Source: Oxytricha trifallax (Eukaryota; Ciliophora; Spirotrichea; Sporadotrichida; Oxytrichidae). From it: DNA of 64,000 bases. The translations under genes and the position numbers were made by a program. The stretch lies in assembly GCA_000711775.1 (NCBI GenBank), contig ARYC01000783.1:82926-146925 (forward strand), given 5' to 3'. The notes beneath the pieces were generated by a model. The model was given only the letters and a program-made list of their open reading frames with translations, had not been told where the DNA came from and did not search any database. Positions within the stretch are counted from its first letter, which is position 1; each line of letters opens with the position of its first letter. Shown here in pieces: positions 33,856-46,444 of the stretch.

Positions 33856-34642
33856 ATGGAGTCAATGAATGATGCAATGAAAAGAGAGCAAGCACAAGAA
33901 TTAATTCAAAGATTTAGAAGCAAGGAGGATTTGCATCGCTACCTGGTGCAGCAAGGTAATGAACTATACTAACTAATCTTGATTATGTAGTTGGTTTGTT
34001 CCTACCAACGATGGAAGGTACTAAAATTTAATTTCTAAGAGCAATACTCTGCGAAGAGAAGAAAGCTTTGAAAACTAAAGATGTGAAGTTTGCAGAGATT
34101 CCAAACTATCCAGAAATCTCTGTAACTAACTTATATGATGATGCTATGAATGACCCAGAGGTTTCGCAGTACCTGCCTACTAAGAAGCAGTTGTCAAATA
34201 AACTACCTGAAAGAAACTATTTCTTTGGCATACTTGCAACAATTAAAGGTGATTACTTGAAAGAAATTATTCAAGAATCTCATAAGAAAAGGTACAGCAT
34301 CTCTTCAGAAGATAAGGAAAAACAAGGGATCAAGATAAGTGAGAGCTGGCTATCAGAGCTGCAGAAGCACCCTTATATTTCTAGTAAGATTTGTAGCTTA
34401 ACTCTTTAGAAAAATCTGGAACTGGCATCTTCTTGATGAAGGAATAGAGCAAGCTTCACAGAGAGCGAAAGTCGCAGACAAAGTATGAAGTTAGCAAGAG
34501 ACTTTATTCAAATATTTAGCCTCCAGAGTCGATGAACATAGATGCAGGAGCTGGCAGCAAGAGAAGAAACTTAGGAGGAGGGAAGCAAGAAATAGAAGAA
34601 AAGAAAGAGAAGCCAGCTCCCTCTAAAGAATTCTAAATGTGA
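33856..34642 (+). CDS. TBE 22-kDa-class protein, intact, two introns
   Basis: I followed 242 codons after removing a 35-nt first intron and a 26-nt second intron. The first intron is one base shorter than in the sisters; that loss would break a read-through frame but is harmless if spliced. This supports the intron. Conserved blocks are as in the copy at 10449. Function unknown. Confidence 0.88.
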
Positions 34643-34651
34643 CTTATATAT

Positions 34652-35716
34652 TCATTAGCTTAACTCTAAAACTTATTTATATACATTCACTCTCCCTTCT
34701 TTCGCACACTTTTAAGCCAATAAATTATCTACTCTCTTGGCTGAGCTTTTAATAAAGTCAACTGTATCAATAGGTAGGTCATGCATCAAGTGGTAGAGCA
34801 GCAGCTTCTTGTAATGGCCTTTTAATATACCCCAGTAGAACTAAATTCCATTAAACTTTGGACTGTAAGGTACGTTGAACACTGATGTTATTCTAAGTTG
34901 TTCATAACTCTTCCTTGTTTCTTTAGTCTTATGAACAGAAAGATTATCAACAAACAGTATTATCTCTTATTCAGGGTACTTCTCTCTCAGCTGTTCTAAG
35001 AACTTTATATACTGCTCTGTCTTAATAGAGCGAGGATGAATAACATAAGTTTCTAAACCAGTATCTTCACTAATTCCTCCAAGAATTGCCATCGTTTATA
35101 CCTTGACTTTCTAGTCATATACTTCTATATTACTATGCCTCTTATACCAAGACTTCTAGATGAAAGTGTTGAAGGTAAACACAGCCTCGTCAGCATGTAT
35201 AAACTTAATATTATTCTATTAGGCTCTCTGCATTTAATTATAAATATAATTTAAGTTGTTGTTGTAAAATGGCAGAGTGAAATCAATCACTCTCTTGATA
35301 CGATTCACACCTTTGTAAGAGATACCATTTCGTTTATAAATGTTAGCAACAGACTATGCAGAGATCTTCAACTCAGGGAACTAGCGGTGAAACATAATAG
35401 CTCGTTGGTCAAGAGAGAAGTGAGCCCAATACTTCAAAGTTTTTTCATTAATAAGATAGTCAATATGCTTCTATTGAAACTTTGACTTCCTCTAAGGCAT
35501 TGAATTCAGCTATTATTGCTTTAGTTATACAGCTATAAGGCAGTGGGAGCGAACAGTTGAAGGACTTCTCTTTAAGAGCAGTGCAATTGACTTGTAATTA
35601 AGTACAGGTTTGACTTATTCACTGTATATATCACATCCATATCGCAGTTTAAACACTAAATCTATATACTCTTCATCATAAACAGACCCCAAAAGCTTGC
35701 TATTTTTGTCTCGCAT
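34652..35716 (-). CDS. TBE DD34E transposase, open
   Basis: Same length (1065 bp) and start (MRDKNSKLLGS) as the fully read copy at 24716. Catalytic blocks are as there. Only base substitutions relative to the sisters were noticed. Convergent with the 22-kDa gene. Confidence 0.9.
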
Positions 35717-35847
35717 TTAATTAATAACCCCAACCCCTAACAAATTCCCTACAAATCAAAGCACTTATAAACCTCATTAAGGGGTTTTGGGGTTTTGAAT
35801 GTAAGCAAGTATGATATAAGTCAATAATTAATATTCATTATGAAGTT

Positions 35848-36965
35848 TCAATAGTCAACTTCATCTTCAATCAGAATAATATGCTTGGTGTTTGTGTTAT
35901 GCAGGTACTTTTTATTACCAATTTTAATAAAGTTAATTCTGGGATCATGTTAGTTGTATTTCATTATTGTATCTTGAATCTTAATGTTAGTATTTAACAT
36001 ATTTGAACTAATAGCTTGTTCTTAATAAAGTAAGGGCATTAACTTTGATTGTGATTGTTGGAATTACACCGGAATAATTTATTCATATTTTTACTTCAAC
36101 GAGTGCATTTAGAAATTGTTCACTGGAGTACTAACTGCTTTGATACTTTCATGGATTAAATTCATGTTTTTAGTAATATTGTCCTTGCATTCTTCAATTG
36201 TGTTTTTAATGTGTCAACCACACATTTCGATTTCTTCTCAACATCCCTAACTGCTTTTTCTAGCCCATTTACTTATTCCCTATTCTAATTTGTCATAGTT
36301 TATAACTATTCTTTTGCCTATAATATTTTATGCATCTCAACAAACTGTTTATCAATTCTTCTGACGTTTCTAGCTAACGATTCTTAAGTTGCTACACCTA
36401 GAGTTGGAGCTACCTTTTTTATATCTTCAACCAAGAAATAAAATTTCTACTATATCTCATCTTTACCATCTGCAACCTATCTTGATATTTCCTATAAACC
36501 AACAACATTGATTTAGAATTCCAACATGGTCAACTTGCTCAAGGCTTCCTGAATTTGATCTGTAAGTTTTAAAAATAGTGGAGTTTTTAGAACATCAGGT
36601 ACCTATTATAACAAACGCTTATTTATCTCTTCCCGGGCTTTCGAAGTAAGTTCCCCAAACTTTTTCTCTATCAATTCTTCAATTTAATTAAGCTCAGGAA
36701 ATGTTGTTCGCTTTATAACTGTGATAATTTTGATTCCGTATTTTAAAGTCAGACTGTATTGACCGCAAGTCTATTCCAATAGTATTGATCCAGTTTTCTA
36801 TGACGGAGTTAATGAAGTTTAACTTCCGTTTGAATTATCATCATTATTCCGACCCCAGTAGATTGGGGTCGTCGTTGTAATTTTCTTTTTGCTATTTTTC
36901 TTCTTTTTATTTGCTGGAGTAGATGAATTGCTAAGGTCTAGATTTTGTAGTGATAAGTAGATCAT
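35848..36965 (-). CDS. unrecognised coiled-coil-like gene, one frameshift
   Basis: It is open from about 36965, with an upstream acidic extension (VNDYDSEDEEENKHSQQ) from inside the palindrome. The N-terminus has a Lys-run (ANKKKKNSKKK). A long helical region with heptad-like leucines follows (QIQEALSKLTMLEFQINVV, RNVRRIDKQFVEMHKILQAK). The frame shifts by one base near 36205 and then stays open to TGA at 35848. It could be a structural or centromere-type protein, but nothing firm. The shift may be an error, an intron, or decay. Confidence 0.5.
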
Positions 36966-37745
36966 AAATTTAATTAAAATACAGTTAATATGAGTTTGAT
37001 TTAAAGTCTATTAAGAATGCTTATTTTCCTCTTCATCTTCACTATCATAATCATTAACATACCATACTACTTTACTTTTGTTGATTTCTAGCAAGATATT
37101 TCACACTCATTCTTACTGTCAATAGCTTGAACTTTTGTTGTTTTTTGTGTGTTTTTGCTGTAAACTTGGCCACTTCTCGATTTTAGACTGCTATATCAGA
37201 GATGCTGCCTGGAACCTTAACTCCATTTTATTCACAGAAATTTAATAAAATTAGAGATGTTTAATAAATTAAAATTAACTCAGTCTTAATTAATAAAAAC
37301 ATGCCTAAAATTAATTAAGACATCCCAATTAAGAATTCTTATTAAATTAAAACTATTAGTATAAAGTTAAATCTCTGATCATTAAAACTTCAAAAGTTTT
37401 AATTTGTTAATTTTAATTTATTAAACATCTCTAATTTTATTAAATTTCTGTGAATAAAATGGAGTTCAGGTTCCAGGCAGCATCTCTGATATAGCAGTCT
37501 AAAATCGAGAAGTGGCCAAGTTTACAGCAAAAAGACACAAAAACAAAAGGAAGTTCAAGCTATTGACAGTAAGAATGAGTGTGAAATATCTTGCTATTAA
37601 TCAACAAAAGCAAAGTAGTATGTTAATGATTATGATAGTGAAGATGAAGAGGAAAATAAGCATTCTTAATAGACTTTAAATCAAACTCATATTAACTGTA
37701 TTTTAATTAAATTTATGATCTACTTATCACTACAAAATCTAGACC
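36945..37745. repeat. 800-bp inverted duplication
   Basis: About 340 bp at 36945-37285 recur in reverse at 37420-37745 with few differences, around a spacer of about 135 bp. Both arms include an acidic coding stretch and a Gly/Ser-free helix start. The arms stop matching within CTAGACCTTA, beyond which the two sides carry different genes. Confidence 0.8.
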
Positions 37746-38130
37746 TTATCAGCCTTTCTTGAGTTGAGAGTAGCAACAAGCCAATTTTTATGTATATTAA
37801 TTTTATCTGGCCCAAACTTCTTCCTGAGCTATAATTAAACATCTTTGTATGTTTATTTTCCTAACATGCCTTGCTTCTTCAAATGCTCCAATATCTTCTG
37901 CTTCAACTCTTACTGTTTCAATTCCTGGAGCTACTCTTCATTGAAAAAGTCGGTAGTGTAGCCAGAGTTATTATATAATGAAACTTCAAACAATGGAGAT
38001 TCAAGTTTTTATTTTTATTTGGATTCAGAAGTTTTGCCCATTTCTTTAATTTTATTACTTAAATTTATGGACCTCTTAAATAGTCTTTGAAGCTGCTTTT
38101 TTTAGTATTAGCTGAAGCATAAATTTATTC
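37727..38130 (-). CDS. unrecognised Lys/Gln-rich protein end
   Basis: An open frame of about 130 codons ends at TGA 37727, with possible start MGKTSESK near 38044. Blocks are SGYTTDFFNEEQLQELKQQE, KILEHLKKQGMLGKQTY and KKFGPDKINIHKNWLVATL. The C-terminus overlaps the palindrome arm. The protein family is not recognised. Confidence 0.5.
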
Positions 38131-38854
38131 CCTATTCCTTATTTTAGCAACCTATATTAAAGAGATTTTTATTGTTACTATTCTAAGACTGCTATTTTAA
38201 GTTTATCAATTATTTTGTTTGTTTATTTATTTATTTTTAAATCTACTAAAATCTATTAAACTATGACATCTTATTACAAACTCTAACAATTTATTTTATA
38301 TTACAAAAACTAAAATACAGCATGTAGTTAAAGCTAGTTTAAACGATATATTAAAAAAATCTAGTAAACTTGACTAGTGTTTCTTTTATGATTAATAAAG
38401 GGGTTTTTCTTTATATTTTCAAATAAATGCTAAACAAATTTGCAAATGCATTTCAAAACACTCTTCTAAAAACTCCAGAAACCACTAAAATAACTTATCA
38501 TATCTTCTTTATGTCAAGCTTGCTATGCCTGAATAGCCCCCTCTTTTTCAAACTTGATATAATTTCCAAGTTTTCAAGAAATTTTTCTAGAAGCATTCTT
38601 TCACCATCCCATGGTAAAATTTTGCTTCTTATTTGGGATTGAAAATAAAATCAGCTAGAAGACCTTTTTATATTTATAAAAATTTAAGTATTAAGTTTAT
38701 AAAAGCTGTTGTGTAAAATTAAAAGCTTTAGTTACTAAGTTAATTAATTTTAACTGGATTAAAATCTCTTTAAGCTTCTAAAGCAATAACACTCATATCA
38801 TAAAGTTATTATTCTATTATTAGGTTGCTGGTTTAAAAAGTTCCCTCTTAATCA

Positions 38855-39598
38855 ATTACTCCACCATCGTGGAGTTGCATGACGAGCTATTTATAGTTTA
38901 CAAGCTCCTCAATTTTACCCCTTAAATCATTCATTTCATCCCTGACTCGTTGATTTTATTCCATAAATTTATGTTTTAATTTTGAGCCAAATGTGTTGGC
39001 CAAACTTCTGTTCTCCTAGTCCGCTTGTCTAGATTTCCTCTTTGTGCTCTGCTACAATAAGAAAGCTGATTGCCCCTTATTAACTATATGGGAGTAAAAT
39101 TTGAAATTGGACTTACCACTGTAATTTATTGAATTGTTTAAGGCGTCCATGAATTAAGGCTTCATGTGTACGATGTTATTCTATGAGTTATCTAGCCTAA
39201 CTCTTCTCTATTCCTTAGCTCTCTAAATCATATGATTGATTCCTTCTGTGTCTAGAGTCAGTAGAATGTCTGCGATCGATCCACTTTTTGTCCAAAAGGA
39301 GAATGTCCATTTAACCAGGCAAAAATTTCAATATAGAAGGCTTGTCTTCTGCATAAGAGAGAAAGTCATCGGCTGTGAGTCCTTCAATCTAGGGTATTGC
39401 AGATAGTATCACATCACTTCTTTTCAAAAACTATAACAAAGTCTAACAATTTATAGTACCTCTTTCTACCTGTGAGAATACTCTGGAGAAGGTATATATT
39501 TGAGCAATTGAGTTTGGGCAGGTACGCCCCACACTCCTAAGTGAGGAATTCATATAGCTCTTTTTTTGAACCTATTTTTGACCTAACCTCACATACAT
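38855..39598 (-). CDS. unrecognised protein gene with a frameshift
   Basis: From ATG at 39598 the frame reads well through a possible 39-nt intron (GTAGAAAG...GTTATAG) and IEGLTADDFLSYAEDKPSIL. Near 39275 (GATCGATC) the sensible frame changes by one: ADILLTLDTEGINHMIQRAK, a basic stretch TKRKSRQADQENRSLANTFG and a coiled-coil RVRDEMNDLRGKIEELVNY follow. The last part resembles a basic region plus leucine-rich helix, but I do not claim a bZIP. The frame stays open beyond 38855. Confidence 0.45.
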
Positions 39599-39809
39599 GG
39601 AGACCTTGCAAATTGTTGTTCATGCTGTCTTATTAATATTGATACTTATAATAAATATGAAACTTAATAGTAGAGTTGTTGAATTTAATATTTTGTTATA
39701 ATTTGTTAGACTTTTCATTAAACTTATAACTTTATTTACTTTAACCACACAATGATTATTCTAAATAGTAATAACTATTAAATAAACTTAATAGAAATAA
39801 AAAGAAACT

Positions 39810-41355
39810 ATGGAGAAAAGGAATCCCTCAAATTCTAAATAGTCTGACATCATAGACTTTTTGCATCAAGGTAATTGGCGGAGATCATCATCAGAAGAGG
39901 ACGATGAACTTCAAGAATAGAATATTGTTGACAATAATAATTCATTAGATGAGTAAGTATACTGCAAAAAAACTTGTTTGATGGCCCCAGACAACTATAA
40001 GGTAATTGATTAAAAGCTGATTTCTCTAACAAAGTCTCACATTCTAAAGTTAGAAGCAAAAGTCTTATCAAATATCGAAAACAAAATCTTTAGCACCTAA
40101 ATCATTGATCCCCGTAAACTTATAAATACTGGAGAGGGGAACGATAAATAATAGAGTCTTTAAGTGAGGATTAGATTGGTACCTCCTTATTATTAATAGA
40201 TAAAATTAGCTAAAGTAGAATCCTTAATAGCAAATAAAAAAAGTCTCACAAAAAAGAAAATGTTACAATTTTTAGTCCCCTCTTTATCATTGATTGAGAA
40301 TTCTTCTTCATGAAGATAAGTAATCTATTTTTTTACCCCCTAAATTAATATATAGTGCTGTAATTTTTCCAAAAATTAATGCTAATCCACCCAATGTTGG
40401 TCATGTGTTCGTAAGCTTATCAGAAATCTGTATCATAAACATAAATGCACAAAAAAATTAATTAAAAATTCAAAATTAATATCTTCAAAGTTAACTCAGC
40501 TATTAGAATTTGATAAGTTAAAACAATTTAAAAGTCTAAAACCGTTCAACATAAGAAAAAATACCAAATTAAACTAATAGATAATGCTATTCGTTCAATG
40601 TAACAAAACACTAAATAAATAATGTCAGCCAAATAAATTCATGACTACTTGATTCTCAAACTGAATCTTAAATTAGCATTAGTAAGGATTAGAAATATTA
40701 TTAGAAAACAATATTGGACTTACTTACAAGAAGGTATATCATATTGACAAAAGATCAAACAGTATAGAATGTTTGAATCAAAGATAAATTGCAGCAAACT
40801 ATTATGTAAACTTCATGAACTAAAACAAGCTAATTATAAATGTTGATGAGAGTAGTATGTAAAGCTAAAGCTATTTGGAAAAAAAACCTGGAGTATGAAG
40901 GGAACCAGAAACAATAACGATTAATTAATTAGATACTATGGAGTAAACATGATTGCAGCAGGGTTTAGTAATGGTCCTGTATACCTTGAGCATTGGCAAG
41001 AATAACACGACAACGTTCCTTTAATTTTTACTCTAAATCATATATTACTTAGACCAAACCTCTGAGGAATGGAGGATGAATATTGTTTTTTTACTCGATA
41101 ATGCTACCCACCACAAAAGTGTCGTGACATTACAAAAGATAAGATTATACTGGGTAACTGTATTATATCTGGGCCCTAATAATTCACTATGACCCCTATC
41201 GAGAAGCTTTTTGCGGTTATTAAAATAGATCAGAGCCCCATTACCAAATCTCCAGACAAGGAAGTATTTATTAAGGCCTTAATAAAAAATATCCAAAACT
41301 GGAATTTTTCTTGGATGAAAAATTGCTATTACAGCTGTTTAAAATATGCCAAATG
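39810..41355 (+). pseudogene. non-TBE DDE transposase, decayed
   Basis: It opens MEKRNPSNSKQSDIIDFLHQ with about 165 good codons, then breaks. Catalytic blocks appear in three frames: IINVDESSM (first Asp, near 40850), IVFLLDNATHHKS (second Asp, near 41085) and MTPIEKLFAVIK (Glu, near 41200), about 35 residues after the second Asp. This is the IS630/Tc1/mariner DDE superfamily, distinct from TBE transposase. No terminal inverted repeats were found around it. Confidence 0.7.
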
Positions 41356-41665
41356 AGCAATATTGCAATGGAAAATTTGAAAACCTGCCCTTTAAAAATA
41401 AAATACTTATTCAAAGAATAGAAGAAAAAAATTAAGAGTTTAAACAATTTTTAGACTTATAGTGTGAGAAGTTTTAAAGATGCTAATATTTTCATTTAAA
41501 ATGTGTGAATGGCTTAAATAAATTTAAAACAATAATATAGCTTTGTTTATGTTAAAATAAATTAGATAGATAGATAATTACTTAAGGTAAATATATATTC
41601 ATTTCATTTTCATTTAAGTTGTGTGAATAAAGTGCACGAAATATAATTCATTAAAAAGTTAAAAC

Positions 41666-43368
41666 TCATTTCTCTTCTTTGTTCATATGTGGTTCCTCAC
41701 CATTCATATTGACTCTCTGTGCCTCCTTCTCATTGACGTTGCTGTTTCCAGCCTCTTCCACTGCCACTGTCTCTGTAGTTTGTGCCTCTTTCCCTTTGAG
41801 TGATGGTTTGATCCTTTGTTGGTCCTTGGTGAGTTCGAGCTCTCTCGTCTCCTCCTTCCTTTTCTCAAACTTTCCACTTATTTTCTAACCTTTTGTGTAT
41901 AGAAATCCTTCTATTTCTGTGATGTTCTCTTCTAAATCGCTGAATTTCCACTCTTGTCCAGTCTAAGTTTGTTCCAGAAGCATCTTGTCTCCTCCTTGAA
42001 TCATCATTTCGTCCCAGTTGTCTGCATGTGAACTTTAGTTAATCATCTCAGTTCCTTTTGCATCCCAATTCGCTTGCCATAGGTTTTGATTTCTATTATC
42101 TGTGATTAGCTCCAGGTCTTCTTCTCTGATGGATATGCCAGATATTCTAATCTCTAATTTCATGAGGCCAACCTCTAAGTTGAACATCAGGTAGTATCTT
42201 TGCATATTGATCCAGTCTTTTGCAAATATCTGGAACACTGGCTTTCCAGGTAGTTCCAGGGCAAGTGATTTGCCATCAAGATTTCCAGTATCCCACAATC
42301 CTCAGGGTCCTTCTTTTAATTGATCTCTGGTTTGCACACAAGGTTCCTTACTGCAAATGCTTTGCCTATAGTTTGTCGAATGAAATAATTGAATTGCTTA
42401 AGGTGCCTTTGTAACACAGCAGACTCCCTACTTATTTCCATACATCGTAGACTTCTACTTCCCCTGTTTCCTTCATAATTCTCAGTATCACTCAGTTCTT
42501 ACAGTTCATAATACCACTACTATGGCAACATATAGGTATAATAATACCTCTGACCTCAACTAACTCTCTCCAGTACTACCCGTTTTCTAACTTCCAATTC
42601 GTGGTTCCTACACTCTTTTCCATTTACAAAATACCTCTGTCATTCAAGACTAAGGGTGGAAGGATCATGTATGATGTCCTCTTTTCGCAGTATTGGGCCT
42701 CTTCCGCCTGTCTCAGACTCATCTCAATAGTGACTTCTTATAAATGTTTTCCTGGAATTAGGTTTTCAAGTCGCCACTCCTCGTTTATGGTTCTCCAGTG
42801 TTCTTATTGTCTATTAGTCTAGGGTTCCCATTCCCTGAGGCCAATTCTTCTAGCTTCTTTCCTTCGTTGAATCTTTATACTAGGATTTTCTCCATTTTGC
42901 TTCTGGGGCACGGGCAGCAAACTATGGTTACGATCTAGTAATCTGTGGAGTCCACCCCTTCTTGGCATGAATTATCTTGTCAAATCCCTGGCATTAGACT
43001 TCTGACAAATCCAGAAATCGCTTGAATTCTATTTAGTCTCCCTAGATGCATGCTGATCCATTCTCATGAGTGTTGAATTAAGTCCTTCGTACCTGTGACT
43101 CATTGATCTTCTTGCTTGGGTTTGTTTGTCCAATCTTCAGTCTGCTCTTAAATCTCATTTGTTTGTTTAGCGGAACTTCTTGGTATTTGCTAGATCTCAT
43201 TCCTAAAGACTCTTGGTCTCTACTTCTGTCCCTGTGTTCGAATCTGACTTCCACTACCTTCTCCCAGAATTTGGCTTTCTTGATCCTCTCTTCTTTGTAG
43301 TTCCCTACATTGCTGTAGGTGCTTCTCCTTGGATACTAATTGTTTAAATTATCATTTGATTCTTCCAT
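41666..43368 (-). pseudogene. retrotransposon-associated ORF, frameshifted
   Basis: It begins MEESNDNLNNQYPRRSTYSN and is Arg/Lys/Gln rich for about 190 codons. After frameshifts it continues with EEWRLENLIPGKH, ELPGKPVFQIFAKDWINMQR, and an acidic C-terminus ending HMNKEEK. The composition resembles an ORF1-type nucleic-acid-binding protein of non-LTR elements, but no domain is certain. It lies 3' of the reverse transcriptase ORF on the same strand, the reverse of the usual order. Confidence 0.45.
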
Positions 43369-43724
43369 CTCAAATCTTTGATTGAAATCTTATTTGAATT
43401 ATTATTATAATTAGTTATTATTGCTTTGCTTTTATTTCCTTAATTTAAATTTTGTGTAAATTAATTATATTCCTCATTAATTCTCACAATCTTAATTATT
43501 CTCATTTTGCCCATTGATCTGAATATTTGTGATTTTTTTACTTTAAATTTTGAACTTTCCCATCCATGCTCAGGTCTTACATCTTTACGTATGTTATTCT
43601 GAACATTCTTTTTACTTTCTAAAAATAGCCTTTGAATTCTAAGCCTCTTATTCTTTCATCTAACCAAATCATATTTGCTAGGACTTCAATCTGGGTTTTG
43701 TTGTCCAAATCTATTAATCTGTTT

Positions 43725-45080
43725 TCAACCCATTAGTTTATTGAATCTCGTTGTATCACCTGCCTAATTGACTAGATTACAATTTCTCAGGTGATTGGAG
43801 TTGACAAACGTTTTGTGAGTATTACAGTAGTGGCTCATGCCGTAGCTTACCAGCGTCCTTCCCTGTGTAATAGCCATCATAGTATCTATAACATTCTTTG
43901 TGATGAAGATCTTTTTTTATTTTTGCAGTTGGACACTTGACTTTTCTCTTTGTTACTTTTCCAGAATTCTTCTACGTCGTGTCTTATCTTTTTTATGTTC
44001 TTCCGGATTAATTCAGTTATTATATTTGCTGTGCTGCTCTCTTTCAGTTGATTCACGCTTATCAGGATCTTATTCGGAATGTCTATTGGAGTTTTGAAGG
44101 CTATCCTTTTCAACTATGTTTCCATTTTATCAATCTCTTCTATCTTCAGATATCTTGCACCTACAAGTGGAGTGTATTTGTAGATCAGCAAGGAACTTAT
44201 CTGAGCTACCATTATAGTATCCCCAATTGTTGGGTTGTTTGATTTGGTGGGCTTTTAATAAAATTCTGTTTGTTTTTTCAATTTACTCCATGTATCCTAA
44301 AGCATTTCTTAGGGGTTAAGTTTAATATTGATTAATAAGTATTTAGATTCTTTCACCTTCTTTATTCCCTCTATTTCTTGTACATCTCCAAACTATTTTG
44401 AGTCACTCAGGAATACTGTCTTTTTTGTGTTAAGTTTTAAATTATGACTTTGTTCAATGTTTTTAAAACATTGAATTACCCTCTTAAACTGTTTTTAGTC
44501 TTTGATGTTTATTAGGATGTCATCAGCAAATGCAATTAGTTTCCCCTGTCTAATGAGAGAGTAAGGTTCATTTTGAGAATATAGGGCATCCTGAATGTAG
44601 ATATTGAATAGCATTGGTGAGATCCTACTCCCTTATGTTACCCCATTCTGTGTTTTTATATAGTCATTTTCAAGTTTTATTCTGTTGTTAGAGTAAAGTT
44701 CTTCTATTATCCTAATGGTAGTTTTATCTTACTCTGTCTTCGCTCTGTACTTGAGTACCGTCATCAGCTTGTCCTTCCAGACAGAGTCGTAAGCTTTCTG
44801 AAGATCCACCAGAAGGTAGGCTTCTCGTTATTTGCTCTGTCTTCTCGATATCTTTATATGCTCCAGCAATTTTATCAAATTCAGATGCGTGCTCTTTTTT
44901 TCTTTAAACCCACTCTGGTAATTGCCCGTTTTTAGTAGTTCGCTCCCTTTTTCTAACAGTTTGTTCATTATCACTTTTTCTATTATTTTTTTAAATGAGA
45001 GTTTATTACTATAGGTCTTGTGTTGTTCACTTCCTGGTAATTTTCCCCTGTATTCTTACTGAGAAGGACCAATCTACCCT
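43725..45080 (-). pseudogene. non-LTR retrotransposon reverse transcriptase, 5'-truncated
   Basis: RT blocks are clear: AYLLVDLQKAYDSVW (near 44800), TQGSRISPMLFNIYI (near 44620) and LIAFADDILIN (FADD, near 44525). These follow NTRPIVINS and KTGNYQSGFKEKKST. Downstream are IPNKILISVNQLKES and a Cys/His motif, HYCNTHKTFVNSNHLRNC, typical of LINE C-termini. No endonuclease domain is present, so the 5' part is lost. One-base shifts near 44990 and in an A-run near 43908 break the frame. Confidence 0.85.
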
Positions 45081-45148
45081 CTTAAAATAAATTATTAAAT
45101 GAAATTATATTAAAAAGTTAAAATTTATTAATTTAATTAAATTAAATT

Positions 45149-46225
45149 TCAATATAATTATTTGATTTTCATATCCTTATCTCCTTTAAATTTGATACCA
45201 ACATGAACTGTATTAGGCTTATTAAGATCTGATCTTGTAAATATTTCTAGTCTGATTACCCCCCTAATTAATTGATCTAATACATCCCAGAATTCTTATG
45301 GTTTTTATGAATGAGAAGTTCTTTCAGCCCAAATTTCTTCAGGAATTTAATCCAACTATGCCTGATTGAAATAGCCTTTGACTCCATTGATTATACTGGG
45401 TTAACACTGTTAATTAAATTTCATTTTGGAGTTAGTTTGAGCCATACTATAGTTTTTTAATTGAATAGCCATTCTCATTAAGGTAATTGGCCCATTGTTT
45501 TTAAGTGTTGTGAAGTGTCCAATAGAATATGATTCCATCCTCTTGCACTTTAGTTAGAGGTATTTATCTTAGTCTGTGATTTAGCAAATAATAAGGCATC
45601 GATTTTAGACCTTTCCATGGGTTGTCTTAAACAACTAAAGTGAATAGTGCTCGTGTAAATCTTAGCATTGTTCTGTTTAGATTTTGCCAAAAGTCGTTAT
45701 TCCTAACATCTACGCAAAGCTTGATTGGTCTTCCTTGAGCTATGTTATCATTATAATAATTGTACCACTTTTTGCAAATGTGCCCACGTTTAACTTCATA
45801 GTTATGTATTTTGGAATTTTTAGCTCACTTACGTTGGGGTATTTGTCATTCTTTAAAATCTTTATGGATTAGTAACTACATTACTCAAGCTGTTTTTATT
45901 AGATTAAAAATTTACTTTCTTGAATTTGAGTCTTGTCAACAAGATCACAATTATTCAGATGCTTTTAGCAATTACCTTTTTTATTGTATATTTCCAGACA
46001 TCCTATGCATTCAAGTTTCTATAGGAGTTCCTCGGCTCTTAAAATTTTGTGAAAATGACTGAATTAGTTCTTGCCGGTCCAATGATTTGCTCTAGTCTTG
46101 AAATTTTTGAAAAATTTTAGGCAATAATAGCACTAAAATTATTAAATTTAAGCTGGTCCTTGACAAGATTTGCTGTTCAATTCTTCAAATAGTCTCTGTT
46201 GTTGTTTGATTTTATCCTGATTCAT
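45149..46225 (-). CDS. zinc finger-MT-A70 methyltransferase-like gene
   Basis: From ATG at 46225 (MNQDKIKQQQRLFEELN) a Cys/His-rich part has CYYCLKFFKNFKTRANHW and CIGCLEIYNKKGNCQKHL. The later part resembles MT-A70 family adenine methyltransferases: RGHICKKWYNYYND, VVQDNPWKGLKSMPYYLL (DNPW at the place of DPPW), TKVQEDGIIFYWTLHN, and a C-terminal RTSHSQKPQEFWDVLDQL...IRLEIF block. MT-A70 proteins in ciliates make DNA 6mA, and the MTA9-like partner lacks an intact DPPW. Two one-base frame changes (near 45850 and 45370) cancel; they may be introns, small eliminated pieces or decay. Confidence 0.65.
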
Positions 46226-46444
46226 TGAATAGTTTGCAATTAAAATATTATTTTTTATTGTAAACTGTTCTTTAAGTAGACTAAAGTTTTTGAATATTTA
46301 AGACTTGAATATTTGTTTTTGTGATAATATTTGTAAAGGTAAAGAATTCTTCATTTCTAGAGTTCATATTACTTAAAAGTTACAGAAGCATTTTTCACCA
46401 GCGAGTGGTGAAATTTTGCTGCTAGCTTAAAATTATAATTTCCC

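Larger units (their letters stand above)
31735..35797 (-). mobile_element. TBE transposon (first group)
   Basis: Perfect telomeric tips, target duplication AAT (31732-31734 and 35798-35800), length 4063 bp. It inserted at or next to the truncated third-group fragment. Confidence 0.95.

Noticed and set aside
42035-42298. Stand-alone 87-aa protein
   Set aside because: It is an internal piece of the frameshifted retrotransposon-associated ORF at 41666-43368.
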